In this document: positions 1-10,900 of the stretch, piece by piece
Layout: every line of letters begins with the position of its first letter
Position numbering within the stretch: the first letter of the stretch is position 1
From: Massospora cicadina
Lineage: Eukaryota; Entomophthoromycota; Entomophthoromycetes; Entomophthorales; Entomophthoraceae
Assembly: GCA_022478985.1 (NCBI GenBank)
Contig: JAKSZP010013561.1
Coordinates: 1-64,000 of the forward strand
DNA: 64,000 nucleotides
Reading direction: 5' to 3'
Translations under genes and position numbers: made by a program
Notes under the pieces: model-generated
What the model was told of the DNA's origin: nothing
The model's database searches: none
What the model saw: only the letters and a program-made list of their open reading frames with translations

Positions 1-554
1 ATGTCTTTAGGTAATAAGAAAATGAGCTCCAAAATTCAGAAAAGGGCTCCTGAGTCAGGAAACCAGGTCTGGGACACGGAATCCAAAATTCTGTGCCTGG
101 GAAAGCCAATCTGAGTCATAAATTTGTTTTCAGAAAAATTAAAAAATTCTTTTGTAAAATTTATCAGAATCGACCCTGGTGGAACCCAATTCTGCCACAC
201 CTTCAATCTGGATTAATCCGCTTATGTTTGGATCGGTGAGGGTCCCTCCTTGGCAGACTTAACGCTTATGTTGCCAAAGCTTTGGTGACCTGTGCATAAG
301 TGGGATGATGAGGCCCTGAACCCCAGCTGAGTACCCTTGCTTACACCATCTATCACTGCCAAAGAAAACGTATTTCAAGGCCCCTTTTCCCCTCTTCCCA
401 TGTTTAAGACAACTGTCTATGTAAAGAGCAGTTGTTGGTCCATTCTTTTCTCTTAGTTTAATAAATCTTCTCTCACCCAAAACCCACTCCGTGAGCTCTT
501 CTGCTTTCTTTCATAATACTCTTGATTAGCCCAGCAAAGTATGCAGCTTTCTGC
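1..554. other. Non-coding, LTR-tail-like sequence
   Basis: No supportable gene. An AATAAA polyadenylation-like signal lies at 460-465, followed by a pyrimidine-rich stretch and then by a coding-like frame at 555. That order resembles the R-U5 end of an LTR followed by the start of gag, but no partner LTR is visible here, so the assignment is a guess. Confidence 0.25.
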
Positions 555-1076
555 ATCCTAGGTCTGATGGTTATTAAGCGTGCCCTCCAAACCATCAATC
601 TGGTGGCCCACCAAGCGGGGATTGCGATCCAAGAACTCACCGCCAGCCTATGATGCCAATCCACCACTTTGGGAGAGTCATCGGATCCACCAAACTCTTC
701 ACAGCAACCTGTTTTCCATTTAACACCCGGTGGACCCAATTTGGGATCGCCTCTTACTCCACAAAATAGCCGGAGAATTCAGTCTGATTCACCTCGCCAA
801 TTCCATAGCGATTTGGCGCAATTCAGGCGGAGTGAGGCTGTCTCCACAAATTGCAATTATCCACTTGGAGGTGAGGGCTTGCCATCCACACAATCGCGAG
901 GTGGAAACCAGGCGCTGAACCATCCAGGCCATTTTGCCTCTGGTCAATCTTGCCCAAATATAAATATAAAATTGATCTTCTGCACTGGAGATGCACCCAA
1001 CCTTCCTACCCAATCCAAAGACCCCCAAGGGGTGCAAGATGAGGCCCTTGGCCTCCTGGTGGTTGGGGCGATTTGA
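555..1076 (+). pseudogene. Unidentified degenerate ORF, possibly gag-like
   Basis: A plus-strand frame is open from about 555 to 1076 apart from one TGA at 649-651. The first part is helix-like (residues such as RALQTINLVAHQ). The remainder is rich in Pro, Ser, Gln and Asn, like a disordered gag linker. I see no zinc knuckle or enzyme motif. It follows an LTR-like tail, which would suit the 5' part of a retroelement gag, but no homologue appears elsewhere in the window. The frame may be chance in a C-rich stretch, since other frames here are also fairly open. Confidence 0.22.
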
Positions 1077-1171
1077 TTCAATTTGATTCATGAAGCTGAT
1101 CATCATTTTAACTAAATTTTAAAATTTATATTATTTTCAAATTTTTTTATAACGAAACAGTCCAAAATGGG

Positions 1172-3300
1172 TGGGATGGTAAACCCAAAGGTCAACAACT
1201 GCAAACCCAGGAGGATTAGTCATCCTCCTTGCCTCTTCCACCCTTGTGTGATGCCCCAGAAAGACCCGCGGTTGCCCCCATTGCAGCCATTTGGTTTGTT
1301 ATGAGGGCCTTTGGTATGTTTATTAACATTTATTTCCCTCACCAGAATAATAGAAGATCCCTACTACAACTGCTAAGAACTTCTATGCCCTTGGCATTCT
1401 GGGCCTTCCACTGAGTTGTTACACACCCAGGTTGTAAGCCCAGTCTTACTTTAATCAGCAGATTTCATGAAATTCCTGACCTCATGGGACCACCCTATGT
1501 GGGGTGGCCTTGGGAGGTTCCCAGTGCCTATCATGTGAGATGTTGTCACTATAGTCATCAAAACTGAAGAAAATTGACAATTTGGGCATCCTTGGACAAA
1601 CTGACAGTGACTTGGCTCACCACTAATAACTTTGAAGTTAGTTCCAAATAAAATACGTTTTCCCCTTTGCTCAAAGTTTGTTAGGTTAGGCGAATCTTAA
1701 GGGCCCAGAACCTGAGCTTGTCTAAGTTATTCCCCAAACCAATCATCTATTTAAGCGTTCATACTACATTGAGAAAATTTCTGATTGCTTTTATAATTTT
1801 AATTCGATTAAATTTTGTTTCCAAAATCTGATTTTTCCCATATGACAAAATTTAAACCTTTCATTCCACTCTCACTTCTTCTAAGACCAAAACCCATGGG
1901 CCCTGGAACTATGTCAGCCTGGATTGTTGCCAGGCTGTTATTTACAATTTAACATTTTGGCGTTTGCTGGCAAATTTCCTCACTACACAATTTAATGTTG
2001 CTCAGGTAGCAGCGCCTCTGGCATTTAAGCTTGCCTTCTAGGAGTTCGGGCATCCAGACTGGCAGGCTTGTCTAAACTTTATCTGTTGCCATAATGTCAC
2101 CGCTGATCTTAAAATTATTTTCCAGAGCTTCTATGTCCTTATACATCAGCTGACAACCCTCAAACCCAGGCTGCTCTTTGCAAGGACGTCAGTTGGCCCA
2201 GCTTAAGCCATCCCCCCAATTTCTTCCCCGCCGCCAAGTTAAAAATCAACCGCACTTCTTAATGTCATTTTTAAGTTCATTGTTGCTATAAGATTATTAA
2301 AAGCTCCAGTTTTCAGACATCTCCGCGGACTCCACCAACTTATTTTTTCCCAATATTCTCTCTTTAAATCCCACTAAACACTCCGCAATCAGCGTTCTGG
2401 GGCCATCTATTGCTGAGTGGGCACTAAGATTCATCAATTTAACAGCTCATCACATGTTATATGAGGTCATCAGAAGTTATTCTCCAATCTGTTTCTCCAA
2501 TCTGACATACCATAAGGCCACCCATTCTGCCAGATTAAGTTCGCTGATCCACCAATGGCCTGGTATGAACTGGACAATTAAGAGCATTAAAACGCCTCAC
2601 TAAGGATTATTATTGTAATCCAGCTGACTCACCCTACTAACCCACCATTAGTTTAATGTGATCCAGATGAGATGAGCCTTACAACCCATCAATTTTGATA
2701 AATTGTTTGTGGGCAATTAACGCCCATCCTCACAGCCTGGAGATGAAGTCCAGTCACTGGATCACCAGGAGCATCACGTTCTATAGCAATCTGTCTTGTT
2801 TTACATTATAGATTAACATATTATTCCAATGAATTTTCTAAATCTGTGCAGTAGCTCAAAACACCACAGCAACCAAAAAGATGATTCAAAAGGCTAACTC
2901 ATATTTAGATTGAGCCTATTTAATTTAATTCGTGAATAAATCCTATCTCTTGAGGGACAACAACATTCAATAAATATAAGGACCTTATATACGATGAGCC
3001 TGGATTTTGTGACTGAAACCAAAGGCTAGAAAATGCAAAAACAGGAGGATTGGTGATATTCCATGCCTCTTCCACCCTTAGGGGTTGCCCCAGAAAGACC
3101 TATAATTTCCCCATGCAGCCATCTGGTTCGCTTTGTGGGACTTTAGTACATTACCCAATTTTTACTACCCTCATTTTTACCATAGGGCGTCCATCCTCCA
3201 AGTTATTAAGGCTATTTTTCCACTGGAATTCTGGATTTTCACTGGGTGCCACAAACCCAAATTGGAAGCCTAGTCTTAATTTAATTAGCAGATTTCATGA
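1172..3300. repeat. Dispersed non-coding repeat with terminal direct repeats (TRIM/LARD-like), copy 1
   Basis: A unit of about 290 bp at 1172-1480 recurs in the same orientation at 3008-3300; both contain an AGGAGGATT...CATCC/ATTCC...GCAGCCAT series. Between them, 1480-2095 matches 56909-57525, and 2140-2900 matches 46600-47290. The third copy, 46590-47910, again runs from the internal part into the 290-bp unit. The order suits a small non-autonomous LTR element: LTR about 1172-2430, internal about 2430-3007, second LTR truncated at about 3300. A tandem duplication is the alternative. No coding frame, primer-binding site or target duplication was found. Confidence 0.5.
3008..3300. repeat. Second copy of the 290-bp terminal unit
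   Basis: Aligns by eye with 1172-1480 and 47620-47910. It ends abruptly at the shared CAGATTTCATGA segment, after which the flanking sequences differ, so this copy is truncated. The 110-codon frame inside it (3050-3382) is not kept open in the other two copies and is not a gene. Confidence 0.6.
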
Positions 3301-3309
3301 GATAATGAA

Positions 3310-4556
3310 AAGATTATTATACTCATTGCTTTCTACCCACCTCCTGGGATTAGAAGAAGCATTTGATTATAATTTAACTTGAACCTACATTCCCTCTGTG
3401 ACCTGATCTTTTTTGTTCATTTATTTCACACCTCAGTGCATTCAAACAACTTTTATTGTCACAAGGCAATGACCGCATAGTACCATGGAATCATGCTGCT
3501 CCTTCAGTAGGTATGGTGGTAGTGGGGATCTTATTAGTTCTCTCGCCAAAGGTTGCAGAACAGGTCCTTGATGCCCTGGTGGAAAATAATGTGCGCTTTG
3601 AAGCTGAGGGATCTTAAAGCCCTACTCCTACTGATGCACGATGAATTGGTGCTTTCTTAAATGCCCTAGATAGAGAGGCTCCCCTCTGAGTTAGAGGCGT
3701 GTTATGCTCTGCAAACAAAATGGGGATCATACTTTATTATAGACCTAGTATCTGCTGCAGTAAAAGAACCTAAATCTAGAGCAATCAGCCTCTTTTGCCT
3801 CTTCACCCTCTACCATGTTGTTTCTAATATGTCTTCACTCATAGAAGCCGTCACAACATTGGTTTTTTTCAATTAAGATCCCTACTGACATCGTGTTCAG
3901 CATTTGAGTGGCCTTAGTTCCAGATGCACCCAGAAATTCCTCATAGATCCTCTATACAATATCTATGGAGGTGCCATGTCCTTGACGTATTTAATTGGTG
4001 AAAAACCCTTTATGCAACCATACCCTCAGAGCTATGCCATCATCTCTGTCATCAAAAGTTCCTCAAGCTAATCAATCTTAGTTGAAGACATCACCCTCTA
4101 TCTCTTCAGGGAATAAGGATCCAGGAAAACGTCCTTCTGGGGTTGCAGTGGTAACTCCTTACTATCAGGGAACTCGGAGAGTAACAAAGTACCATTTGAC
4201 AATCCCTTTTTTCCTACAACTGAAGAATATTTGATTGTAAAGATGGACCCAGAATATCCTGCTTTTAACTCACCCAAATGTCCATGAGGAAGCCCGCGCA
4301 GATCATGATAAGGAAACTGATCTTCATCCACTAAAGTTTTAGTCCTATTTTGTTGATTCCATCTGTTCCTTAGGATCACAAAGGTCCCTCTGAGATGTTA
4401 AACCCAGAGCCTTCCTCCCCTGCAATTGAGATGAACAATACCATAGCCGTAGATCCTACCAATCCCTTATTGTCTGTGGACTAAGAGAACCTCACAGATG
4501 GCCTCTTTGGGAGTACTCATCATAGTTCATGGGGTATCAAGAGTCCACTCCTCATC
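3310..4556 (+). other. Degenerate 5' part of Gypsy remnant A1 (no clear gene)
   Basis: Stops occur in all frames. Short coding-like plus-strand stretches precede the protease frame at 4557, as decayed gag sequence would. I see no zinc-knuckle cysteines. The minus-strand frame at 4098-4379 looks like a chance shadow. Confidence 0.3.
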
Positions 4557-5111
4557 ATGGGTCTGGCCCCACCTTCTGCTTCCCTCTCGCTCTCCAAGGC
4601 ATTAAATGAGCAAAAAGCTTGCTCCTTGTTTACATTTGTCTTCAGAGTAGGTAAGCGTGAGGTTACAGTACAAGCACTTCTTGCCACAGGGGCAGCAGGC
4701 AACGTCATGGATCTAAGAGGTGCTCAAAATCTAGACCTGTACACTGTAATATCCCCTTCTATATTGGCCGCCTCATCTGAAACAATGACCTGTCATTTCA
4801 TACAGCTTATAGTGCAGTTCCTCATCCATTATTCTGCATTTGTGACCAATTTTTGGCGGATTTGGTTTACTGTACCCTGTAGTCAGTGCGCTGATCTCAG
4901 ATCGCTTAACCTTAGAGGCCAATTATCTACTCAAGGGGTCTACTACGCGCAGATTAAGCACCATACAACCTTTTCTGACATCACAATTGCTCTTATTAAG
5001 CAAATCCCTCTCAGCTGCTACCACTTGGTGCAACAATCACATAGTTACACTGTCTGCGCCCTTGGCGAACTTCTTGACACACTTATACATTTTCAACGTA
5101 TGTTGGCTTAA
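4557..5111 (+). pseudogene. Gypsy A1 retropepsin-like remnant
   Basis: The 184-codon frame contains VTVQALLATGAAGNVMD around residues 37-53. This matches the chromovirus gag-pol protease signature, whose active site normally reads (V/L)(V/I)D(S/T)GA; here the catalytic Asp position is Ala, so the enzyme is dead. Aspartic proteases of this kind mature Gag-Pol in the particle. From about residue 107 the sequence (4875 onward) matches 25505-25940, the 3' end of a second copy of this element, so RT, RNase H and integrase are missing between protease and 3' LTR. That implies a large internal deletion or a non-autonomous derivative. The frame opens with ATG at 4557, but the true start lay upstream. 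Confidence 0.5.
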
Positions 5112-5302
5112 AAATTAAATGGAACCTTCCCAACCTCTTCTTTGTTGTGATCAGCACCAAGGTATCCTTGATAGAGTGTCTCTTCCAAACAGGTTAATCT
5201 CTTACTGGTTAATGGCGATTACTACAATATGGTCAATCCCATACTGATTACTGGCAATTATTACTTATTAAAACACAACTTTAAACAAAAAAATAAACTT
5301 AA
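4875..5302 (+). repeat. 3' internal segment of Gypsy A1, duplicated at 25505-25940
   Basis: Similarity runs almost base for base with 25505-25940 (shared GTCTACT-CGCGCAGAT and CTTGATAGAGTGT blocks). In both places it abuts the same 820-bp LTR-like sequence. Here the junction is interrupted by the ORF1-only LINE inserted at 5303. Its role in the ancestral element is not recognisable. Confidence 0.65.
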
Positions 5303-5396
5303 TAAGGCTCTCTCTCTGCTTGGCGTAACTTTCTGAGCAAATTCATTTTGGTAAATTAAAACCAAACACTTAATCGCACACTGAAGTCTTGCTCCA

Positions 5397-6508
5397 ATGT
5401 CATCAGATCCCCTGCCAACTGTCCCAGCGTGGGGCAGTGGCAAAACTCCCCCCTCCATTTTCGCTCTGACAGGAAAACGCCCTTGGACTGGCTCTCCCAG
5501 TCAATCCAAACCCTTGGGATGATTCATTCCTCCCAAGGATCTCGATGCCCATCTTGCCTGAACCCAAGCGGTGCCCTGCTGCCCCCTGGTGCTCCCCCAG
5601 AGCAACATGCATTTTGGCCTTAGGGTCAAATATGGGAAATTCTTCCCCTACGATGACCAAGCCATTATTGAAATGGCTCAGGTAGTGATGACACCAGCCT
5701 GTTTTATTGACTTCCGCCCCTATAAGGGGTACTTTGATCTTGGCTTCCCCTGTGAAGCCAATGAAGCCACTGCAGCAATGGTGCCCCTGGTATTCCAGGG
5801 CTCCCCTCTCCCCATAACTTGGACCTGGCTCCCAATGGACAGCACCTTGGTGGTCCAGTTCGCGGGTTTGCCCACCCACCTCCCCCCAAAGTGCTCCACC
5901 AGGAGCTGATGGAAGGTTTGGCATCCTATGGCTCCAACCCCATCTTACAATTTGTGGTCCCAAATGGGGCCACACGCCTCGCTGGGTCTTGGGCATATGC
6001 CATGATCAGCCCTGAATTTATGAAAATTTCTTTGGCAATTCCCCCTTGTGCCACCATCCCATCTGCCCCCAACCATTCATTATTAGCCCGCGTTGAGGGC
6101 GGACAGACGATTTGTCCATCCTTTTTCAAATCATTCCACTCGAAACATAAATGCCCATACTCAGAAACTTCCACCAATGCTGAAAGTTTGCCCAATGCCC
6201 ACCAATCTGCTGCCCACCAGTCTGCTGCCCACCCCACACCAACTCTGACGTGGGGTACAATCCTAACTTCCCCTCATCCAATGCCTGATACTTCAGCTGC
6301 ACCTACAGCCACCAATCAGCACCCACCCTGCCCCAATGCCACAAATAAATCATCTAACCAAAAAGATTGGATCCCAGTTCAATCCTATGCTCCGCAAATG
6401 AATCATATAAACCTCAACTGTATGCTGATTCCCCATTCCAATTCAACCAAAATCCATGGAAATTATTGGATGAAATCAACAATTCAGGTAACGTCATTTA
6501 ATAACTGA
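5397..6508 (+). pseudogene. LINE family III ORF1 (gag-like nucleic-acid-binding protein), broken
   Basis: ATG at 5397 opens a frame beginning MSSDPLPTVPAW, then a basic Ser/Pro-rich stretch like the N-terminus of family II ORF1. TGA stops lie at about 5517 and 5559. The ordered domain follows: GYFDLGFPCEANEATA aligns with GWLDSGFKTANEANATA of family I, and FAGLPTHLPPK then LHQELMEGLASYG aligns with FDSLPTNLPHK then EEELRKGLVAYG. A frameshift in a C run near 5883-5890 joins the two frames. The zinc knuckle CX2CX4HX4C is present near 6114-6155, but its second Cys is Phe. The tail is Pro/His/Thr-rich. Such proteins bind element RNA in the RNP. Family membership is confident; function is by analogy. 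Confidence 0.7.
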
Positions 6509-6832
6509 AGCTGCAAGTCGAGCAGCTCTATAACTCAGAATGAGATGCAAAATTCCCACCTCAGAAATATGTCTACAACCCAACGCCAAATTGTTCTACA
6601 GCGACCACCAGCTTGCAGTAGAAGCAGCCGCCACACCAGATTGACATCTGCTTTGCAAAGCTGCCACCAAATCTGTGGCTGCACTCGCAGAAGGAATTCC
6701 ACCTCCTGTCATCCCCATAAATCTTTATTGCATAAAGTAAGATCAACATGAAAACTTTACACAAGAACGTCACAGAAACAATCCAGAACGTGGTAACAGT
6801 AGCACGGAATCCAAAAACCAAAAATAACCTGA

Positions 6833-7087
6833 ACCAACATTGCCACATTCGTTAAATTCCCAGATGCCCACCTCAAAGATGAAGACGCTTCGGGCAAATA
6901 CATCGTTGGTATAATGATGGCTGGCAACTATTTGGAAGTTCCAGTCATTAAGGATATCAAAACACATGCTGCCAATGCCCCCACACCCTTACTATCTGCC
7001 TTAACACATACCCTACTCTGGAATGAGATGGATGCCGCTGAAGACAAGCCCCCCGATCCCTCCTCCCCATCCACCATGGTGGGATAG
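6833..7087 (+). pseudogene. Unidentified 84-codon ORF in the ORF1-only LINE
   Basis: Open between a TGA at 6830 and a TAG at 7085, with KYIVGIMMAGNYLEVPVIKD in the middle and a Pro/Ser-rich acidic end. It could be the displaced C-terminus of ORF1 or a separate small ORF. Nothing in family I or II ORF1 matches it by eye. It sits where ORF2 would lie in a complete LINE, about 120 nt before the conserved 3' tail. There is no obvious start codon at the beginning of the frame; the first ATG pair is near 6914. Confidence 0.3.
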
Positions 7088-7261
7088 CAGTATTTACTAC
7101 CCACCTGGTTGGATATTTTGTTAGTTATGCTTCAATTGATCCGTCCATTTTTGGGCGTTTCATTTGAATTGTTATTTTTTATTATAATTTTAGTTATACT
7201 TTGGTAATGTCCATCCCCTGGTCAGCTTACCTCGGTTAAATAAAAGAATAAATTTAATATT

Positions 7262-7834
7262 TGGTAGAAAGGTTTCTACTAATATATTAAAATGAAGTAT
7301 ATTATACTTAAGAAAATATACTAGATACAAAGTGAATTAAATATTATAAAATGTTTGTAAATTAAGGGCTTTAATAAGAGTATTTTTAAGATCTACTGGT
7401 CAATTGGCATCTGATTGCTGCTTTAGTCTTTTCACTCATCTGAGTTAATTTCTGTATATGTAATAGTTCTCTCAGTGGTTACACCAGAACCTGGATGTTC
7501 AGATGTCTTTGTGCTAGGTCTCGCTTCTGAGTCTTGACTCATTGTGCTCATTTTTTTTATTGATTATTACCTAATTCAGTAAGATGTTTCTCAACTTTGG
7601 GCTCATGCGATAATGCTCCTATGATGTGCCTCACATTGTGGCTTCAAGTTACTATGGAAATTGGTGACTGTCTAATTTGTAATATCTGATGTTGAGCCTC
7701 AGATGGCCATATCAAGGGAATTCAGTTCGCTAATCATTTTGTCACTGATGAAACTCAATTTATTTTGGACCCCAAACAATATAAAATGGGGTCATTTTTC
7801 ATATTAAAGTTGGGTGACATAATCATCTTTTTAT
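7262..7834 (+). repeat. 3' LTR of Gypsy A1, first part
   Basis: Begins TGGTAGAAAGG and matches 25941-26759 throughout. A TATA-like AATATAAAATGGGG precedes the break. The LTR is interrupted by a LINE at 7835 and resumes at 13082. Joined length is about 820 bp, the same as the intact copy. TATA motifs point to plus orientation. Confidence 0.65.
7815..7834. repeat. Target-site duplication, left (family I LINE copy 1)
   Basis: TGACATAATCATCTTTTTAT here and TGACATAATCATCTTTAT at 13064-13081 flank the LINE. The original LTR sequence is restored across the break. Confidence 0.75.
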
Positions 7835-7982
7835 TTAACTGAGGTAAGCCGACCAGGGGACAAACATTACCGAATATATGTGAAACTAAGAGAATAACTA
7901 ACAAATACAAAATTAGGCACCCCGGGGTACTTAAGTTACCCCTATTGCCAGCGGGACTGCCAGGTATGGGGGGGTTGGTGCA

Positions 7983-10900
7983 CTACTCTGAGGGGGTTTC
8001 CCCTGCTATGGAGCAGGTGTGAAGGAAAGGGTCTGTGTGGAGGAACCAGAGTGGGAACCATAATTCTATGAGCGCTTTTTGTCTTGGTCTCATATATCCA
8101 TAGAGCCAGGCTTGGAAGTGCTCTAGTAAGTGGACATGGAATCTGTTAATAATCTCATGAATGGTTGGGACCGTGCCCTTGAACGCATCTAATGCAATTG
8201 TGTGTATTGTCCACATTGCAATGGGTATTATTAGGGAGCGGATTGGGTAGATGGGATTGGTGACTTGATCTGGAGCGCGAAAATAACTTTTTGATATTGA
8301 GAATTCCTGTTCGTTTTGAATCTTGAGCAGGCGTGCGACTTCCTGCCATATAGCTTTGGTTGGGGGGCATGTTTCTAGGCGGTGATGTAGGGATCCCTCC
8401 CCTCCACATACTGCACATGTTTTGTGGAGGGAGTTGGAGCGGCCCGCCATCCTATAGGTCCTTCTCAAACAGCGCCAGGCGTTTGCTCTTATCCTTGGTT
8501 GTAGGAGTGGGTGGTGTGTCATTTTCCACATTGCTTTCTGTGTGGTAAAATTATAGGGAATGTCCATCATATCTAGGTATTCTATCATAGCTATGCTTGG
8601 GGTTGTTACGAGCATATCCCTCTGGAGGTGTTTTTCTGGGTTTCTTAATTTGAATTGGGGGCTGGGTCGTCCCCTTCCCTGTTTAGTACCCATATTCTCT
8701 ATGGTCCATCCCATACGGCGGATAGTTCTGAGGATATGTTTGAAATGAGGGGAGGTTCCATGTGGACCCGTTGCAGTAGGGTGTTTGGCAAGGTATGAAA
8801 GTAGTCTGGGTGGACTATGTGGGTTGGTTAATTTGAGCGCCTGTGCAAAGTTAGTCCTTGCTGCTCTGGACCAATGTTGTTGCGGGAGGTCTGGAGCAAG
8901 GATTTTCTTTATCCAGGTACCTAGGATGTGATTGGCATGGCTCTCAAAATCTATTAGCCCCATGCCTCCGCTTGAGCGTTGACCAAAGAGTGTTTCCATC
9001 CGTATAGGAGGGTGAGAGCCAGGCCTTAGCCAGCCCTGGATAAGCGCGCAAATTGAGGTTATAAAGGTAGGTGAGAAGGCTATCGCATGGGCCTGGTACC
9101 ACAGTATTGGGAGGATGAGCGAGTTAGCAACTGTAACTCGTCCTGTTAGTCCTGGGGTTCTTCCCTTGAGGGAGGCTACGCGTTTGGATACCCATTGTAA
9201 CAGGTTACTTTCCATTGTCTCATTAGCATATCCCCCTGACTCTAGCCAGATTCCAAGGTGTCAGACAGGAGTGGTGGTAGGAGGTGTTGCAAAGGGTAAA
9301 ATAATTGGGTTTTTTCTTCGAGTGTTGGTGTGAGATTCTGATGTTGTGGCCCAATTGTTTGTGTATTTGCCTAAGAGGATGATTTCTGTCTTCCTTTTGT
9401 TGAGCGATGCATTGCTCACCTTAAGTAATCCTCTATTGTGTGTTCCAGCTGTCGGGCATCTTCATTGTTTGCTATACCTGCTACGCAGTCATCTGCAAAG
9501 GCCAGAATCTTGACTGTTGGTTGTCCTTGTGCGGTTATCCCCATGAGACGTGAGTCAGTTACTCGGAGGAGCGGGTCAAAGCTGAAATTGTATAGCAGTG
9601 GGCTGAGGGGATCCCCTTGTTTGAGCCCTCTGTGTGATTTGATATTGTTTGTTAGGAATCCAGGGCCGCATACAGCCATGGATGCAGATTCTGTTAGGAG
9701 CATCGCCCATTTTATGAATATTGGTGGGAGTTTGAAGGCATGTAGACATTCTTTTAGGTATGGCCAGCTGACACGGTTGTACACCTTTTCCTGATCCAAG
9801 AAGACCAGGGCACCAGTTACTTTGGATTGATAAATGTTGGCAACAGGGTGTATGTTGTTCCAGATTGAACGCCCTGGTATAAACCCAAACTGGTTGGTGA
9901 TAGGACGTCAGATGCAATTGCGCCTAATCTAGTTGCTAGAATTTTTGTTAGAATTTTTGTGTCAGTTTTGGAGAGTGCAAGTGGGCGCCAGTTGGCCAGG
10001 TCCAACTTGTCACCCTTTTTATACAAGGTTATAACGTAGGATTCATGGCCTCCTGGTAATAAGCGTGTTTCCAACAAACTCTGGTTCATTGACGCCAATA
10101 GGAGTGGGGCGATTTGTTGAAAATATTTTTTGTAAAATTCGTAGGGTATCCCATCAGGCCCTGTGCATTTCCTACATGGTGCACCGCGAATTGTTTCCCA
10201 AAGCTCCTCCCATGTAATAAGGGATAGTATATTGTAATTTGGTGGTGTTTTTTATCTTAGCAGTTTGAATAAATTCTTTAATTTTTTGTGGATCTGTTGG
10301 CATATCACATTATAATTCAGTGTAATAGCGGTGTACTTCCGCCTTGACCTCCTCAGGGTCAGTTTCCATGGTGCCATTGGTCTTGCGGACCTGTGTGCAT
10401 GTGGGCTGGTTTCCACAGGAGTGGAATTGGCGGAAAAAGTATGTCAAATAGGTTTTGCCTTCCTTTATGAATTTACCTTTGTTCAATGCTTTGATTCTGT
10501 GTTGGTGTTCGAGGATGAGATTGTTAAGTTGGGCTGAAATTTCTGCCCATTTGCGTTCCCAATTAGGGCTATAGCCAGATCTCAGAGTATTTATTTCCAG
10601 GTGGTCTAGTTCTGCCAAGGTACGCTTGATTGTGGCTGTGTCCACGGTGTAATTGCATGATGCAAAATGTCAGTTTTGTTGATCAAATCTTTCTTGAAAT
10701 TTTCCCATGTTCTGATGGGATCTGAAGTGAATGGGGCTGTAAATTCTGGGTTTGTAGCCCTGTTTTCAACCCAATCAGATATCTCAGGCAATTTTATATT
10801 TTCTGGGTGAAGCTTTCTCCAAGGAGACACCTGTATGTGGAATTGGGTTGGCGCTAACTGCACCATAACTAATCAGTGATCAGAAAAATTGATCTTTTTT

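Larger units (their letters stand above)
5303..7246 (+). mobile_element. ORF1-only LINE (family III), 1.94 kb
   Basis: Flanked by an 11-bp duplication with one mismatch: AATAAACTTAA at 5292-5302 and AATAAATTTAA at 7247-7257. It carries one divergent LINE ORF1, a short unknown ORF, and then a 3' end (about 7202-7246) that is nearly the same as the 3' end of family I LINEs (CCCCTGGTC-GCTTACCTC-GTTAAATAAA). No endonuclease or reverse transcriptase sequence lies between. It is therefore a half-LINE: either internally deleted, or a non-autonomous element that used family I enzymes through the shared 3' end. Confidence 0.7.

Noticed and set aside
669..1106. Overlapping genes on both strands at 0.7-1.1 kb
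   Set aside because: Open frames exist in several phases because the stretch is C-rich and poor in TA. At most one weak frame is supportable.
4557..5111. Host protein-coding gene
   Set aside because: The frame contains a retropepsin signature and lies in an element repeated elsewhere in the window.
5403..5996. 197-codon minus-strand ORF
   Set aside because: It is the mirror of the half-LINE ORF1, whose plus-strand frame aligns with two other LINE ORF1s; the minus frame aligns with nothing.
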